Translations under genes and position numbers: made by a program
Source: Primorskyibacter marinus
GTDB taxonomy: Bacteria; Pseudomonadota; Alphaproteobacteria; Rhodobacterales; Rhodobacteraceae
Length of the DNA stretch: 64,000 bases
Assembly (NCBI RefSeq): GCF_003313245.1
Contig: NZ_QJSD01000002.1
Span: 496,001 to 560,000, forward strand
Direction of reading: 5' to 3'
Notes under the pieces: model-generated
The model's input: only the letters and a program-made list of their open reading frames with translations
Told to the model about the DNA's origin: nothing
Databases searched by the model: none
Part shown: piece by piece, positions 16,789-25,589 of the stretch
How positions within the stretch are numbered: the stretch's first letter is position 1
How the letters are laid out: every line of letters begins with the position of its first letter

Positions 16789-18240
16789 GTGACAGGACGG
16801 TGCAGGCAGCCGGGCCTATATGGCCTGTTCATACTCACTCTGATTTGGTTTGCGGTCCTTGTGCCGCTCAGCGCGGTGGCCGCACCCTATGCGGCCTTCG
16901 TCATAGATGCGCGAAACGGCGAGGTGCTTCATTCGCGCAATGCAGACACGCGGTTGCATCCCGCGTCTCTGACAAAGATGATGACGCTCTACATTGCATT
17001 CGAGGCCGTCAAACACGGCGAGATCAGCATGGATACGGAAGTGCGAATCTCGCGCCATGCCGCATCCGAACCGCCGTCGAAGCTGGGCCTGCGCGAAGGT
17101 CAGAAGATCAAGCTGCGCTACCTTGTGCGTGCCGCAGCGGTAAAATCGGCCAATGACGCAGCGACCGCCATAGGCGAGGCGATTTCCGGGTCCGAAGCGG
17201 CCTTTGCGCGGCGGATGAACCGCACCGCCAGCGCCATGGGCATGACCCGGACGACCTTCAAGAACGCGCATGGGCTGACGGAAAGCGGACATTTGTCCAC
17301 CGCGCGGGACATGACCCTGCTGGGGCAGCATCTGCTTTATGATTATTCCGAATATTATAACCTGTTTTCCCGGCAGACCGCCGATGCGGGCATAAAGACC
17401 GTGTCGCATACCAATCGGCGTTTGTTGCAGTCCTACAGGGGCGCGGACGGGATCAAGACAGGATATACGCGTGCGGCTGGCTTCAATCTTGTTGCGTCGG
17501 CCCGGCGGGGCAACGAACGGGTGATCGCCACGGTGTTCGGCGGACGCTCGACGCTGACCCGCAACGCCAGAGTGGCCGAGCTTCTGGATATGGGATTCAA
17601 GCGCGCCCCGACCCGCGTCGCAATGCGCACCCCGCCGCGGCCTCCTTACAAGGGTGGTGTGGCCGAAAGCACGGCGGTTGCTTCTGTCGCTGCGTCAGGT
17701 GACCAGCAAGGCAAGTCGATCCGGATTGTCGCAGCAGCCGTCAAACGCAGCTTGCGTCCGAAATTACGCCCCGGCGTCGCGCCTGTTCTGGTGGCCAAGG
17801 CGGATATCGAGAATGCGTTGAAAGAAGCGCAGGCCGTCCGTCTGGACAATGGCTCTGCCACGGCACCGAAAAGATCGCCGAAACCTGTGACCCGCCCCGC
17901 CAATCTGGTCGTGGCATCGGTTGAGGATACTGTGGCCGTGGCCGCGCTGACGGCAAAGGCAGAAACGGACACAGAGGTTGTCACGCGTCTTTCTACGTCC
18001 GGCGGGCGTCATTGGGGGATCAATGTCGGCCGCTATCCCAGCCGCTATCAGGCGGAGCGCGTTCTGTTGAAGACCGCGCTGGCCGAGATGTCGACGCTGG
18101 ATGGCTCATTGCGCAAGGTTGTCAGCAAATCAAGCGGACATGACGCCAATTTCATGGGGCTCACCCGCGAGATGGCCGATCTGGCGTGCCGCCGGTTGCA
18201 GGCGCGTCAGGTGACATGCTTCATGATCGGGCCGAACTGA
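16789..18240 (+). CDS. D-alanyl-D-alanine carboxypeptidase (PBP5/6 type) with SPOR domain
   Basis: The 483-aa precursor starts with a signal peptide (hydrophobic 10-30, ending AVAAPYA). The peptidase S11 domain has all three active-site motifs: SLTK (SxxK), SAN and KTG. A long Ala/Val/Thr-rich linker (about 285-400) follows, and the last 75 residues resemble a SPOR domain (WGINVGRYPSRYQAERVLLK). The enzyme trims the terminal D-Ala of peptidoglycan stem peptides; SPOR domains bind denuded glycan at the septum. The start is GTG 16789, with AAAAGG nine bases upstream. A strong terminator follows. Confidence 0.9.
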   Translation: MTGRCRQPGLYGLFILTLIWFAVLVPLSAVAAPYAAFVIDARNGEVLHSRNADTRLHPASLTKMMTLYIAFEAVKHGEISMDTEVRISRHAASEPPSKLGLREGQKIKLRYLVRAAAVKSANDAATAIGEAISGSEAAFARRMNRTASAMGMTRTTFKNAHGLTESGHLSTARDMTLLGQHLLYDYSEYYNLFSRQTADAGIKTVSHTNRRLLQSYRGADGIKTGYTRAAGFNLVASARRGNERVIATVFGGRSTLTRNARVAELLDMGFKRAPTRVAMRTPPRPPYKGGVAESTAVASVAASGDQQGKSIRIVAAAVKRSLRPKLRPGVAPVLVAKADIENALKEAQAVRLDNGSATAPKRSPKPVTRPANLVVASVEDTVAVAALTAKAETDTEVVTRLSTSGGRHWGINVGRYPSRYQAERVLLKTALAEMSTLDGSLRKVVSKSSGHDANFMGLTREMADLACRRLQARQVTCFMIGPN

Positions 18241-18274
18241 TTATTTGTTAGGCGTCTGCCTGCAAACAAAGCTG

Positions 18275-18306
18275 GCCGCGGGGCAGGGATTGCGCCGCGG
18301 CTTTTT
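18275..18306 (+). terminator. Rho-independent terminator of the carboxypeptidase gene
   Basis: GCCGCGG at 18275-18281 pairs perfectly with CCGCGGC at 18295-18301 around 13 bases, followed directly by five T at 18302-18306. It lies 35 bases past the stop codon and between two convergent genes. Confidence 0.75.
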
Positions 18307-18408
18307 CGTGTCGACGGGTGACAGGCGCGCAGCGGACAGTCTAGGCAATTCCCGGTTGCGCCGTGGCGTTCAGGGGTGCGCATCAAGGCCGCAACACGAG
18401 CGCCGACA

Positions 18409-18570
18409 TCAGTCCTGCTTTGGTTGATCGTCATATTCGTCCGACAGGATACGGCGGGCATCGCCTTCGGGGTCGTCATATTGCCGGGATTTCACCGTAT
18501 AGACAAAGAAGACGAGGCCGATTCCTCCCAACACCAGCGAAATCGGGATAAGATAGGCGAGAATGTTCAT
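18409..18570 (-). CDS. ccoS: cbb3 oxidase maturation protein CcoS (FixS)
   Basis: This 53-aa protein has one membrane helix (LAYLIPISLVLGGIGLVFFVYTV) and then an acidic tail (SRQYDDPEGDARRILSDEYDD). The order helix, KSRQYDDPEGDA is the CcoS signature. CcoS is needed to insert heme and copper cofactors into CcoN. Its ATG overlaps the ccoI stop by four bases (ATGA), so it is translationally coupled as the last gene of ccoGHIS. It converges with the carboxypeptidase gene. Confidence 0.93.
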   Translation of the reverse strand: MNILAYLIPISLVLGGIGLVFFVYTVKSRQYDDPEGDARRILSDEYDDQPKQD

Positions 18571-20765
18571 GGACGGCTCCGAAGCCTGAGGGCGTTGAGG
18601 CTGACGATGATCGACGATGTGGACATGGCCAATGCCGCGATCAGGGGCGTGGCAAGGCCCGCGACGGCCAATGGCACGGCGATGATATTGTACCAGGTCG
18701 CGATGCTGAAATTCTGACGAATCCGCTTTGTCGCAGTCCGGGCGGTGTGGATCGCCTCGGACAGCGGCGACAGATCCGTGCCCAGCAACACGATGTCTGA
18801 GGCCGCACGGGCCGCGTCCAGCGCCGATGCGGGCGAGATCGACACATGCGCGGCGGCAAGGGCCGCGGTGTCATTCAGCCCGTCGCCCACCATCAGAACC
18901 TTCGCGCCAGCCTTTGTCAGGGCCGCGATGCGCCCGGATTTCTCCTGCGGCAGACAGTTGGCCTGCCAAGTGTCTATACCCAGCCTGTGGGCAAGTCGCG
19001 CGACCGCGCCTTCGGTGTCCCCCGACATGACCATCACGCGCATGCCTTTGACCTTCAGCGCGGCCACCGCCTCTGCCGCGCCCGGCCGCAAGCGGTCTGT
19101 GAAGGTGACGGGTTGCGCCGGGGCGTCACCGATGCGAAGCCAAGCAGCCGTGCGATCAAGATCCTCGCCACCGGTCCAGCCTGCGCGACCCAGACGCACC
19201 GTTTGGCCATTCCAGACCGCTTGAGTGCCAAAGCCCGGCACTTCTGACAGGTTCTCGATCTGTGCGGGGACAATGCCTGCGGCCCGCGCCGCTGCGGTCA
19301 GCGCGACGGACAGGGGATGGCCGGACCCCTCGGCGAGGGCCAGCGCGACGCTTTGATCCGACGCAGGCAAACTCTCAAGGTTGGTCGGCTCGGGCGTGCC
19401 AGCGGTCAGCGTGCCGGTCTTGTCGAACACGACGGTATCGACCTCTGCCAGACGTTCCAGCGCCGTGGCGTCCTTGATCAGCAAGCCGCGACGGAACAGG
19501 CGGCCAGAGGCAGCGGTGGTCACGGCGGGAACGGCAAGCCCCAAGGCGCAGGGACAAGTGATGATCAGCACCGCAGCGGCGATGTTCAGCGCGGTGCGCG
19601 GGTCGAAGGTGGCCAGATACCAGCCTACAAAAGCCAGCGCCGACAGAATGTGCACACCCGGCGCATAAAGCTTCGCCGCCTTGTCGGCGAGCGAGGTATA
19701 GCGCGAGCGCCCCGATTCCGCGACCGCCACCAGATCGGCCATCCGGTGCAGCGAGGTGTCACGCCCCACGGCTGTGGCGCGGATCGTCAGCGGGCCGGTC
19801 AGGTTGACCTCTCCGGCACTGACGGCCTGTCCGGGTTCGGCGTAGATCGGCAGCGTCTCGCCGGTCAACAGGGATCGGTCAAGCTCGGACGTTCCCGCAG
19901 TGATCTCGCCGTCCACGGGCATCCGGCCACCGGGCCGCACACGGATCAGATCGCCCAAGCGCAACTCTGCCACCGGCACCTCTGTCTCGCTGCCATCAGG
20001 CCAGATTCGGCGGGCGCGGGGCACTTCAAGCGCCGCGAGTTCCTCGGCGGCGGAGCGGGCAATCGCGCGGGTCCGGTGGTCCAGATAACGCCCGGTCAGC
20101 AGAAAAAACGTCAGCGCGACAGCGGCGTCGAAATAGGCATGTTCGCCCGAAAGCGAGGTTTCCCACAGTGACGTAACAACCGCGAGCGCGATGGCCAGCG
20201 AAATCGGCACATCCATGTTCAGCCGCCCGACGCGCAGCGCACCCCATGCGTTGACAAAGAACGGTTTGGCGGAAAAGACGATGACTGGCAGGGCAATCGC
20301 CGCGGAAATCCAGTGGAACATGTCGCGGGTCGCGCCCTCGGCACCGGACCAGACGGCGACGGATAGCAGCATGACGTTCATCATCGCAAAGCCCGCCACG
20401 GCCATGCGCATCAGCAGATCGCGTCCCGCCCGGTCGGTCTGTGTGGCATGCAGGGCGGTGGCGTCCAGTTCATGGGCTTCATAGCCCGCGCTTTCAAGGC
20501 GGGCGATCAGATCCGGGGCGGTGATTTCCGGCTCGGCCACGATTTGGGCGCGCTTCAGCGTCAGGTTCACCCGCGCCTTGTGCACGCCGGGTGTGCCGTT
20601 CAGCACCTTTTCCACGGTCGAGATACAGGCCGCGCAATGGATCGTGGGCAAGGACAGCGCCAGATCGGCCTCCCTGACCGCGCCGTGATCGGCCAATGCC
20701 TCTGCCGCCGGGGCAGCGGCGCAGGCGGGACAGGCAGAGATCTGGGGACGCATGGCGGCGGTCAT
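18567..20765 (-). CDS. ccoI: Copper-transporting P1B-type ATPase CcoI (FixI)
   Basis: The 732-aa ATPase carries an N-terminal CPAC motif and an HMA-like domain with CAACISTVEK. Eight membrane helices include the CPC metal site (ITCPCALGLAVP). Cytoplasmic motifs DKTGTLT (phosphorylated Asp), SGHPL and GDGLNDT are complete. CcoI/CopA2-type pumps export copper slowly to supply the CuB centre of the cbb3 oxidase. It lies five bases after ccoH and overlaps ccoS. Confidence 0.95.
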   Translation of the reverse strand: MTAAMRPQISACPACAAAPAAEALADHGAVREADLALSLPTIHCAACISTVEKVLNGTPGVHKARVNLTLKRAQIVAEPEITAPDLIARLESAGYEAHELDATALHATQTDRAGRDLLMRMAVAGFAMMNVMLLSVAVWSGAEGATRDMFHWISAAIALPVIVFSAKPFFVNAWGALRVGRLNMDVPISLAIALAVVTSLWETSLSGEHAYFDAAVALTFFLLTGRYLDHRTRAIARSAAEELAALEVPRARRIWPDGSETEVPVAELRLGDLIRVRPGGRMPVDGEITAGTSELDRSLLTGETLPIYAEPGQAVSAGEVNLTGPLTIRATAVGRDTSLHRMADLVAVAESGRSRYTSLADKAAKLYAPGVHILSALAFVGWYLATFDPRTALNIAAAVLIITCPCALGLAVPAVTTAASGRLFRRGLLIKDATALERLAEVDTVVFDKTGTLTAGTPEPTNLESLPASDQSVALALAEGSGHPLSVALTAAARAAGIVPAQIENLSEVPGFGTQAVWNGQTVRLGRAGWTGGEDLDRTAAWLRIGDAPAQPVTFTDRLRPGAAEAVAALKVKGMRVMVMSGDTEGAVARLAHRLGIDTWQANCLPQEKSGRIAALTKAGAKVLMVGDGLNDTAALAAAHVSISPASALDAARAASDIVLLGTDLSPLSEAIHTARTATKRIRQNFSIATWYNIIAVPLAVAGLATPLIAALAMSTSSIIVSLNALRLRSRP

Positions 20766-20770
20766 GTGTG

Positions 20771-21247
20771 TCAGCCCTTGACGTGGAGGATAACGCGCTG
20801 GGTGAACTCTGTCCCGTCAAGCGCGGTGGCTTTCATGCGGATGTTCCAATTGCCACCCGGCAGTGCCTCCGACGCGACATAGGCGGTGCCGTCGAACCGG
20901 AAATCGGGCGTGCGGTCATCCTTCACCTGGGTGGCACGGCCCAATGTGGCCTCCAGCGCGCTCAACTGCACGGGTTGGCCATCGGCATCGGTGATCGCCA
21001 GGATCACACGGTCACCTTCGGCATCGGCGCGCACGGTCCAGCCAAGCGCCTGCTGACTGGTGCGGCGGGTGTCGAAGGTCTGGCTGGCAACGTAAGAGTT
21101 CTTCACCTCCAGCCCCGGAAAGGTCCGCACCGCGTTCCATGCCAGCGCCAGATTGACAGCGATGATGACCCCGAAGGCACCACCGAAGATCGCCAGAACA
21201 TGCCATCCGGTCAGTTTTGCTCCGCTCACCTGATCCTGCATCCCCAT
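20771..21247 (-). CDS. ccoH: cbb3 oxidase assembly protein CcoH (FixH)
   Basis: The 158-aa protein has one N-terminal membrane helix (WHVLAIFGGAFGVIIAVNLAL), then a FixH periplasmic domain with LEVKNSYVASQTFDTRRTSQQ. CcoH interacts with CcoN and is needed for stable cbb3 oxidase. Its ATG shares one base with the ccoG stop (TGATG). Five bases separate it from ccoI. Length and context fit the family. Confidence 0.93.
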   Translation of the reverse strand: MGMQDQVSGAKLTGWHVLAIFGGAFGVIIAVNLALAWNAVRTFPGLEVKNSYVASQTFDTRRTSQQALGWTVRADAEGDRVILAITDADGQPVQLSALEATLGRATQVKDDRTPDFRFDGTAYVASEALPGGNWNIRMKATALDGTEFTQRVILHVKG

Positions 21248-22827
21248 CAGTTTGTCCTTCCGTTGAAAACAGTGCCTTTACTGGCCGTGTCGCCGCTTGT
21301 CACATCCTCGACCCAGAAGCGAAATTCCGTGCGGTCCGCCTGTGCCGGGGCAGAGGCTTCGGGTGCGATCACATAGACCCGTTGCAAATAGGTGCTGTCG
21401 GCTGGCACCGTGATGGTCTGGGCCGATGCGCCTTCCAGTTCCACTTGCAGGGACGGCGCGCCGGTGGCCGTGATGCGGAGCGGTCGGGCTTCGCCCTGCT
21501 TGTTCAGCAACCTTACGTCATAAGTGTTGCGGATTGAACCATCGGACAAAATTACAAAGGTCGGATTGCGCACGGGTGCGACGGTCATTTCAATATCCGC
21601 CCGGATGAACAGCGCAAAGACAAGGCCAAGCCCGACCAGCGCCCAAAGCGCCGTATACAGGATGGTGCGCGGCCGGAAGATGTGCTTCCAGACCGGACGG
21701 GGTGCCTCGCCCGCCCGTTCGCGGTCCTCGTCCGACAATGCCAGATAGTCGATCAGCCCGCGCGGCTTGCCGATCTTGGCCATGACATCATCGCAGGCGT
21801 CGATGCAAAGCGCGCAGGTGATACATTCCATCTGCTGGCCGTCACGAATGTCGATCCCCATCGGGCAGACATTCACGCAGGCCATGCAGTCGATGCAATC
21901 GCCTGGGCCGTCCTGAAACTGTGCTGCATCCACCGGGGCGGCAGAGGCCTTGTCCGCCACGCCGGGATAGGGGGTCGGGGCGTATTTGGCCTGTCCGATC
22001 CCGGCCCCCGGCCCGCCTGCCTGACTGGCGGCTTCGGCGGCCATGACATCGGCCTTCTTCTTGCGACGGACATTGCCCTTGCCGCGCGGTTCGCCGCGCC
22101 AGACCCGGTAGCCGACGGTCAGCGTGTCCTCGTCCATCATCGCCGCCTGAATGCGCGGCCAGGGGCAGGCGTAGATGCAGATTTGTTCCCGCGCGAAGCC
22201 GCCGAAGAAGAAGGTGGTGACGGTCAGCACCAGCATGGTCGTGTAGGCCACGGGATGCGCGCTGAACGTCACGAGATCGCGCAGCAGCGTCGGCGCGTCG
22301 GTGAAATAGAACACCCAGGCACCGCCGGTGGCGAGACCGATCAGCAACCACAAGACCCATTTGGTCAGGCGCAATCTGATCTTGCGGAAATCCAGTTTCT
22401 TCTGGCGGTGCAGACGCAGGCGGGCATTCCGGTCGCCCTCGACCCAGCGTTCGACAAGAATGAAAAGGTCGGTCCAGACGGTTTGTGGGCAGGCATAACC
22501 ACACCAGACCCGCCCAAGGGCAGAGGTGAACAGGAACAGCCCCAGCCCCGCCATGATCAACAGGCCCGCGATGAAGTAGAACTCATGCGGCCAGATCTCG
22601 ATCCAGAAGAAGAAGAAACGCCGGTTGGCCAAATCCACCAAAACCGCCTGATCGGGCAGGATCGGGCCGCGATCCCAGCGAAGCCACGGCGTCAGGTAGT
22701 AGATCCCCAGCGTGAAGATCAGGATCACCCATTTGAGATTGCGGAACTTGCCTGAAACGCGGCGCGGAAAGATCGGTTCGCGCGCGGCATAAAGGCTTGG
22801 GGGGGCGTCGGGTTGAGTATCGGACAC
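21247..22827 (-). CDS. ccoG: Cytochrome c oxidase accessory protein CcoG (FixG/RdxA)
   Basis: The 526-aa membrane iron-sulfur protein has several helices and cysteine clusters: CGYACPQTVW early, YACPWPRIQAA in the middle, and two ferredoxin clusters (CIDCMACVNVCPMGIDI and CITCALCIDACDD). A periplasmic Ig-like domain ends it (about 400-526). CcoG reduces Cu(II) to Cu(I) during cbb3 assembly. It is the first gene of ccoGHIS, and an FNR box lies 63 bases upstream of its ATG. Confidence 0.95.
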   Translation of the reverse strand: MSDTQPDAPPSLYAAREPIFPRRVSGKFRNLKWVILIFTLGIYYLTPWLRWDRGPILPDQAVLVDLANRRFFFFWIEIWPHEFYFIAGLLIMAGLGLFLFTSALGRVWCGYACPQTVWTDLFILVERWVEGDRNARLRLHRQKKLDFRKIRLRLTKWVLWLLIGLATGGAWVFYFTDAPTLLRDLVTFSAHPVAYTTMLVLTVTTFFFGGFAREQICIYACPWPRIQAAMMDEDTLTVGYRVWRGEPRGKGNVRRKKKADVMAAEAASQAGGPGAGIGQAKYAPTPYPGVADKASAAPVDAAQFQDGPGDCIDCMACVNVCPMGIDIRDGQQMECITCALCIDACDDVMAKIGKPRGLIDYLALSDEDRERAGEAPRPVWKHIFRPRTILYTALWALVGLGLVFALFIRADIEMTVAPVRNPTFVILSDGSIRNTYDVRLLNKQGEARPLRITATGAPSLQVELEGASAQTITVPADSTYLQRVYVIAPEASAPAQADRTEFRFWVEDVTSGDTASKGTVFNGRTN

Positions 22828-22889
22828 GGAATCACTCCGGCAAAGGGCGTATTTTCGTGCCCTTGTGTCAGCCTGGGCACGGGGTGGCC

Positions 22890-22903
22890 TTGACCTGTGT
22901 CAA
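22890..22903 (-). promoter_or_regulatory. FNR box upstream of ccoGHIS
   Basis: TTGACCTGTGTCAA is an exact TTGA-N6-TCAA match, 63 bases before the ccoG start. It implies oxygen-controlled transcription by FnrL, whose gene is 6 kb away in this window. Confidence 0.85.
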
Positions 22904-22919
22904 ATACTGACTCTGAAAG

Positions 22920-23795
22920 TCATCTATTGCGGGCTTCGCGCCGCAGCCACTGGATAAAGTCGCGAAGCGCAGGCCGGATGATGCCGGGGGCGGTGACAAT
23001 ATGATAGCCTTCGTCGAGCTTGTCCTCGAACAGCAGGCGCAAACGTCCGGCGCGAATGTCCTCTTCGACAGAAACGCGGGTGGAAACGGCGATACCTTGC
23101 CCGTTGCGCGCGCCATCCAGCATCAGGTTGCCGGGCACATGGATCACGCCCTTGACGCGCGTGTCAGTCACACCGTGGCGGGCCAGCCAGTGCGAGCTTT
23201 CGGTGGTGCCAAGCTCTTGCAACCAGGGATAGCCGGTCAGTTCCTGCGGGCGTGTGGGAAAGAAATCGCCGATCAGAGAAGGTGCCGCGACCACCATCAA
23301 CGAGGAAGGCACCAGCATTTCGGCCTCCAGTCCTGGCCACTTTCCCGCCCCGTAGCGCAGCGCGACGTCCACGCCGCCCGGTGTCGGGTCGGTCAGGGCC
23401 GGGCTGGGATTGATCATGATGTCAATGTCGGGATGGGCCACCCGAAAGCTCGCCAGACGGGGCATCAGCCAGTGCGACGCAAAGCTGGGCGTTGTCGCGA
23501 CTTGCAGCGCACGGTTGGCATCGGCACCGGTCAGCGCCTCGACCGTCTGCCAGATGCGGCCGAATCCGGCGGCCAGCGCATCGGCCAGTTGCTGACCCTC
23601 TGCCGTCAGTGCAAGGGTCCGGCCAGACCGGTCCAGCAGGCGCACATCCATATGCGTTTCGAGACTGCGTAATTGCTGGCTGATCGCGGCATGGCTGACA
23701 TTCAGCGCCGATCCGGCGGCGACGACCGACCCCGTTTCAGCATAGGCCGAAAACGCCCGGAGGGCCGAAAGAGGGGGCAAGCTGCGCCAATCCAC
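22920..23795 (-). CDS. LysR family transcriptional regulator (GcvA-like)
   Basis: The 291-aa protein has the LysR winged helix (LPPLSALRAFSAYAETGSVV, then SHAAISQQLRSLE) and the ligand-binding domain (LQVATTPSFASHWLMPRLASF), very like GcvA-type regulators. GTG 23795 gives the usual (M)DWRSLPPLSALRAF start; a TTG at 23807 is the alternative. It is inserted between the two cco operons and diverges from a 54-aa ORF. Its target is unknown. Involvement in respiration is not shown by anything but position. Confidence 0.85.
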   Translation of the reverse strand: MDWRSLPPLSALRAFSAYAETGSVVAAGSALNVSHAAISQQLRSLETHMDVRLLDRSGRTLALTAEGQQLADALAAGFGRIWQTVEALTGADANRALQVATTPSFASHWLMPRLASFRVAHPDIDIMINPSPALTDPTPGGVDVALRYGAGKWPGLEAEMLVPSSLMVVAAPSLIGDFFPTRPQELTGYPWLQELGTTESSHWLARHGVTDTRVKGVIHVPGNLMLDGARNGQGIAVSTRVSVEEDIRAGRLRLLFEDKLDEGYHIVTAPGIIRPALRDFIQWLRREARNR

Positions 23796-23796
23796 A

Positions 23797-23852
23797 ATGT
23801 AATCCAATCTTACATATATGAAAGTTTACTGAGTCGCATAGAATCGCATTCT
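23797..23852. promoter_or_regulatory. Inverted repeats between LysR gene and divergent small ORF
   Basis: ATGTAA-N7-TTACAT (23797-23815) is a perfect 6-bp inverted repeat abutting the LysR start. AGAATCGCATTCT (23840-23852) is a second palindrome. LysR proteins usually bind such sites in the gap shared with a divergent target, so this fits auto-control plus control of the small ORF. Confidence 0.4.
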
Positions 23853-23896
23853 GGTCAATGATGAGCGTACGAACTCAAAACCAAGGAGGCCACGAC

Positions 23897-24061
23897 ATGT
23901 TTGGAATATTTTCACATAGCATAATGACTGCAACTCGCCAGATCCAAGCGCAAGAGCGTGGTGAGTCCGACTGGCATGCTCCGGCGCACTGGACGGTGCA
24001 GGACTCTGCCGACCCGCAGAGGCTGCCTCGGCTGGATGCGTCGGCCCTGATCCGGACGTAA
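23897..24061 (+). CDS. 54-aa protein of unknown function, divergent from LysR gene
   Basis: The ORF starts MFGIFSHSIMTATRQIQAQE and ends LDASALIRT. A near-perfect ribosome binding site, AAGGAGG at 23883-23889, sits seven bases before the ATG, the strongest reason to call it real. The middle holds His/Trp residues (SDWHAPAHWTVQ). No membrane helix or known domain is visible. Being divergent from a LysR regulator, it may be its target. It could loosely resemble short DUF1127-like proteins but lacks their core motif. Confidence 0.5.
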   Translation: MFGIFSHSIMTATRQIQAQERGESDWHAPAHWTVQDSADPQRLPRLDASALIRT

Positions 24062-24190
24062 TCAGAGGCTCCTCCAGGTATCTGCATAACCGTGTGCTAC
24101 GTCCGTCATGCGGTGCGCCAGAAACTGCGCCGACCGTTGCGTAGAAAGGCGCTGGCGCTGCCAGAGCGGTTTGACATGGATGGCAGGCAT
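24062..24190 (-). CDS. Possible 42-aa basic protein
   Basis: The reading frame MPAIHVKPLWQRQRLSTQRS... ends RMTDVAHGYADTWRSL. It is preceded by GGGGGA five bases before ATG 24190. The pattern of Trp, Arg runs and HRxxDV weakly recalls DUF1127-type peptides. Its stop codon is exactly adjacent to the stop of the opposite 54-aa ORF. The frame stays open further upstream but with unconvincing residues. It could be chance. Confidence 0.3.
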   Translation of the reverse strand: MPAIHVKPLWQRQRLSTQRSAQFLAHRMTDVAHGYADTWRSL

Positions 24191-24513
24191 ACTGTCCCCC
24201 GGCGTTCTGTCTGTGCGCCAGCCGCGTAGAGACGCATAACCGGATGGATCGCCAGCATATTGCCTGATCCAGCGAACAAGAACGGCGCGTGCAACTCTGC
24301 CCGCGCCGTTTGACGTGCTTCTGTCATGTGGGTGGAGCCGACCGAAAGCTGCGCTGCGCTGCAAAGGCTTTTTTCTGGTCTTTATCGCTGACCGGGCATC
24401 CGACAGCGACAATAATATTGAACGCCGGTATCCCTGGAAACGCGCGAACAGTTCGGGATACCGGCGTCACACCACCGGAGAAGGGACAACAAATCCGGTG
24501 GTATGCATGCAGG
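24191..24513. other. Gene-free stretch downstream of ccoP
   Basis: Over 300 bases between the possible 42-aa ORF and the ccoP stop contain two hairpins near the ccoP end and no convincing gene. The frame open on the minus strand at 24191-24412 lacks a ribosome binding site and has irregular composition. Confidence 0.5.
24422..24502 (-). terminator. Tandem hairpins after ccoNOQP
   Basis: Reading from ccoP, ACCACCGGA/TCCGGTGGT (24471-24479 with 24494-24502) makes a 9-bp stem. ACGCCGGTATCCC/GGGATACCGGCGT (24422-24434 with 24455-24467) makes a perfect 13-bp stem. They start 12 bases past the ccoP stop. No long T run follows, so they may end or stabilise the transcript. Confidence 0.55.
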
Positions 24514-25395
24514 TCACTCAGGGGTTGCTTCGCCCCCACCCAGACCATGAACATAGCTTGCGACGGCGCGGATCTGTGCTTCGGACAGACGGTCCTGCCA
24601 TTCGGGCATGACGCCGAAACGGGCGTTGTTGACGGTCTCCATCAACGCGTCGTAATCGCCGCCGTAAAGCCAGATCGCGTCCGCGAGGTTCGGCGCGCCC
24701 TGCGTGCGATCACCGGTGCCGTCCTCGGCATGGCAGGCTGCGCAGTTATCCATGAAAACACCCTCTCCGTCGGCCACCATCGAGGCATCCTGCGGAGTGC
24801 CCGACAGCGACATGACGTAGTTCACGACCTGCTCGATCTGTGCGTCCTCCAGCAATTCGTCACGCCCGAAGGCCGGCATTTCGGAATAGCGCGCATCGGG
24901 GTTTGTCTCGTTGCGGATGCCGTAGCTGATCGTCTCGTGGATCGCCTCGATATCGCCACCCCACAGCCAGTCATCGTCCAGCAGGTTGGGATAGCCCTTG
25001 GCCCCCGCCGCACCCGACCCGTGGCACTGCGCGCACCATGTGCGAAATACCGCCCCGCCCGCGTTCTGGGCATAGGTCTGAAGGTTGGGATCGGCGCTGA
25101 TTTCCGTCAGCGGGGTCGCGGCCAGCTGTTCGTTGATACCGGCATTGCGGGCATCGACCGCGGCGATGTCCTTGGCCACTTCGCCACGGGTGGAATAGCC
25201 CAGAACGCCCGCCGTCGCCTTGGAGATCATCGGCCATGCCGGATAGGCGATGGTATAGGCAACGGCCCAGAAGATCGTTGCATAGAGCGTCCAGAGCCAC
25301 CAGCGCGGCAGCGGGTTGTTGAATTCTTCGATCCCGTCCCAGCTATGCCCTGTGGTTTCCGGATCGCCCTTCTGCTTTTCGGGTGTCTTGCTCAT
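24514..25395 (-). CDS. ccoP: cbb3 cytochrome c oxidase subunit III (diheme cytochrome c)
   Basis: The 293-aa protein has an N-terminal membrane helix ([20 protein letters not shown]). Two c-type heme sites follow: [11 protein letters not shown] and [11 protein letters not shown], each with a later Met ligand region (EMPAFG, GVMPEW). CcoP passes electrons from soluble or membrane cytochrome c to CcoO and CcoN. It overlaps ccoQ by four bases. The [24 protein letters not shown] start is typical. Confidence 0.96.
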   Translation of the reverse strand: MSKTPEKQKGDPETTGHSWDGIEEFNNPLPRWWLWTLYATIFWAVAYTIAYPAWPMISKATAGVLGYSTRGEVAKDIAAVDARNAGINEQLAATPLTEISADPNLQTYAQNAGGAVFRTWCAQCHGSGAAGAKGYPNLLDDDWLWGGDIEAIHETISYGIRNETNPDARYSEMPAFGRDELLEDAQIEQVVNYVMSLSGTPQDASMVADGEGVFMDNCAACHAEDGTGDRTQGAPNLADAIWLYGGDYDALMETVNNARFGVMPEWQDRLSEAQIRAVASYVHGLGGGEATPE

Positions 25396-25577
25396 TTCCT
25401 CGCCTCCTTGTCTTCGGCGGGTTTGTCTTCGTGCCGGAAAGGGATGTCTGCGGAGTCGTCATAGGTTTTCTTGGCACCGGGACGAAACACCCAAAGGATG
25501 ACCCCTGCGAAAAAGACGAACAGAGCCAGCAACATCCAGCTGTCAGCGAATTGGCGGAGAAGCGAATAGGTTTCCAT
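25392..25577 (-). CDS. ccoQ: cbb3 oxidase subunit IV CcoQ
   Basis: This 61-aa protein has one helix ([19 protein letters not shown]) followed by [20 protein letters not shown]. The pattern is standard CcoQ, which stabilises the oxidase. It sits 12 bases after ccoO and overlaps the ccoP start by four bases (ATGA). Confidence 0.94.
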   Translation of the reverse strand: METYSLLRQFADSWMLLALFVFFAGVILWVFRPGAKKTYDDSADIPFRHEDKPAEDKEARK

Positions 25578-25589
25578 ATCCAGCCCTCC

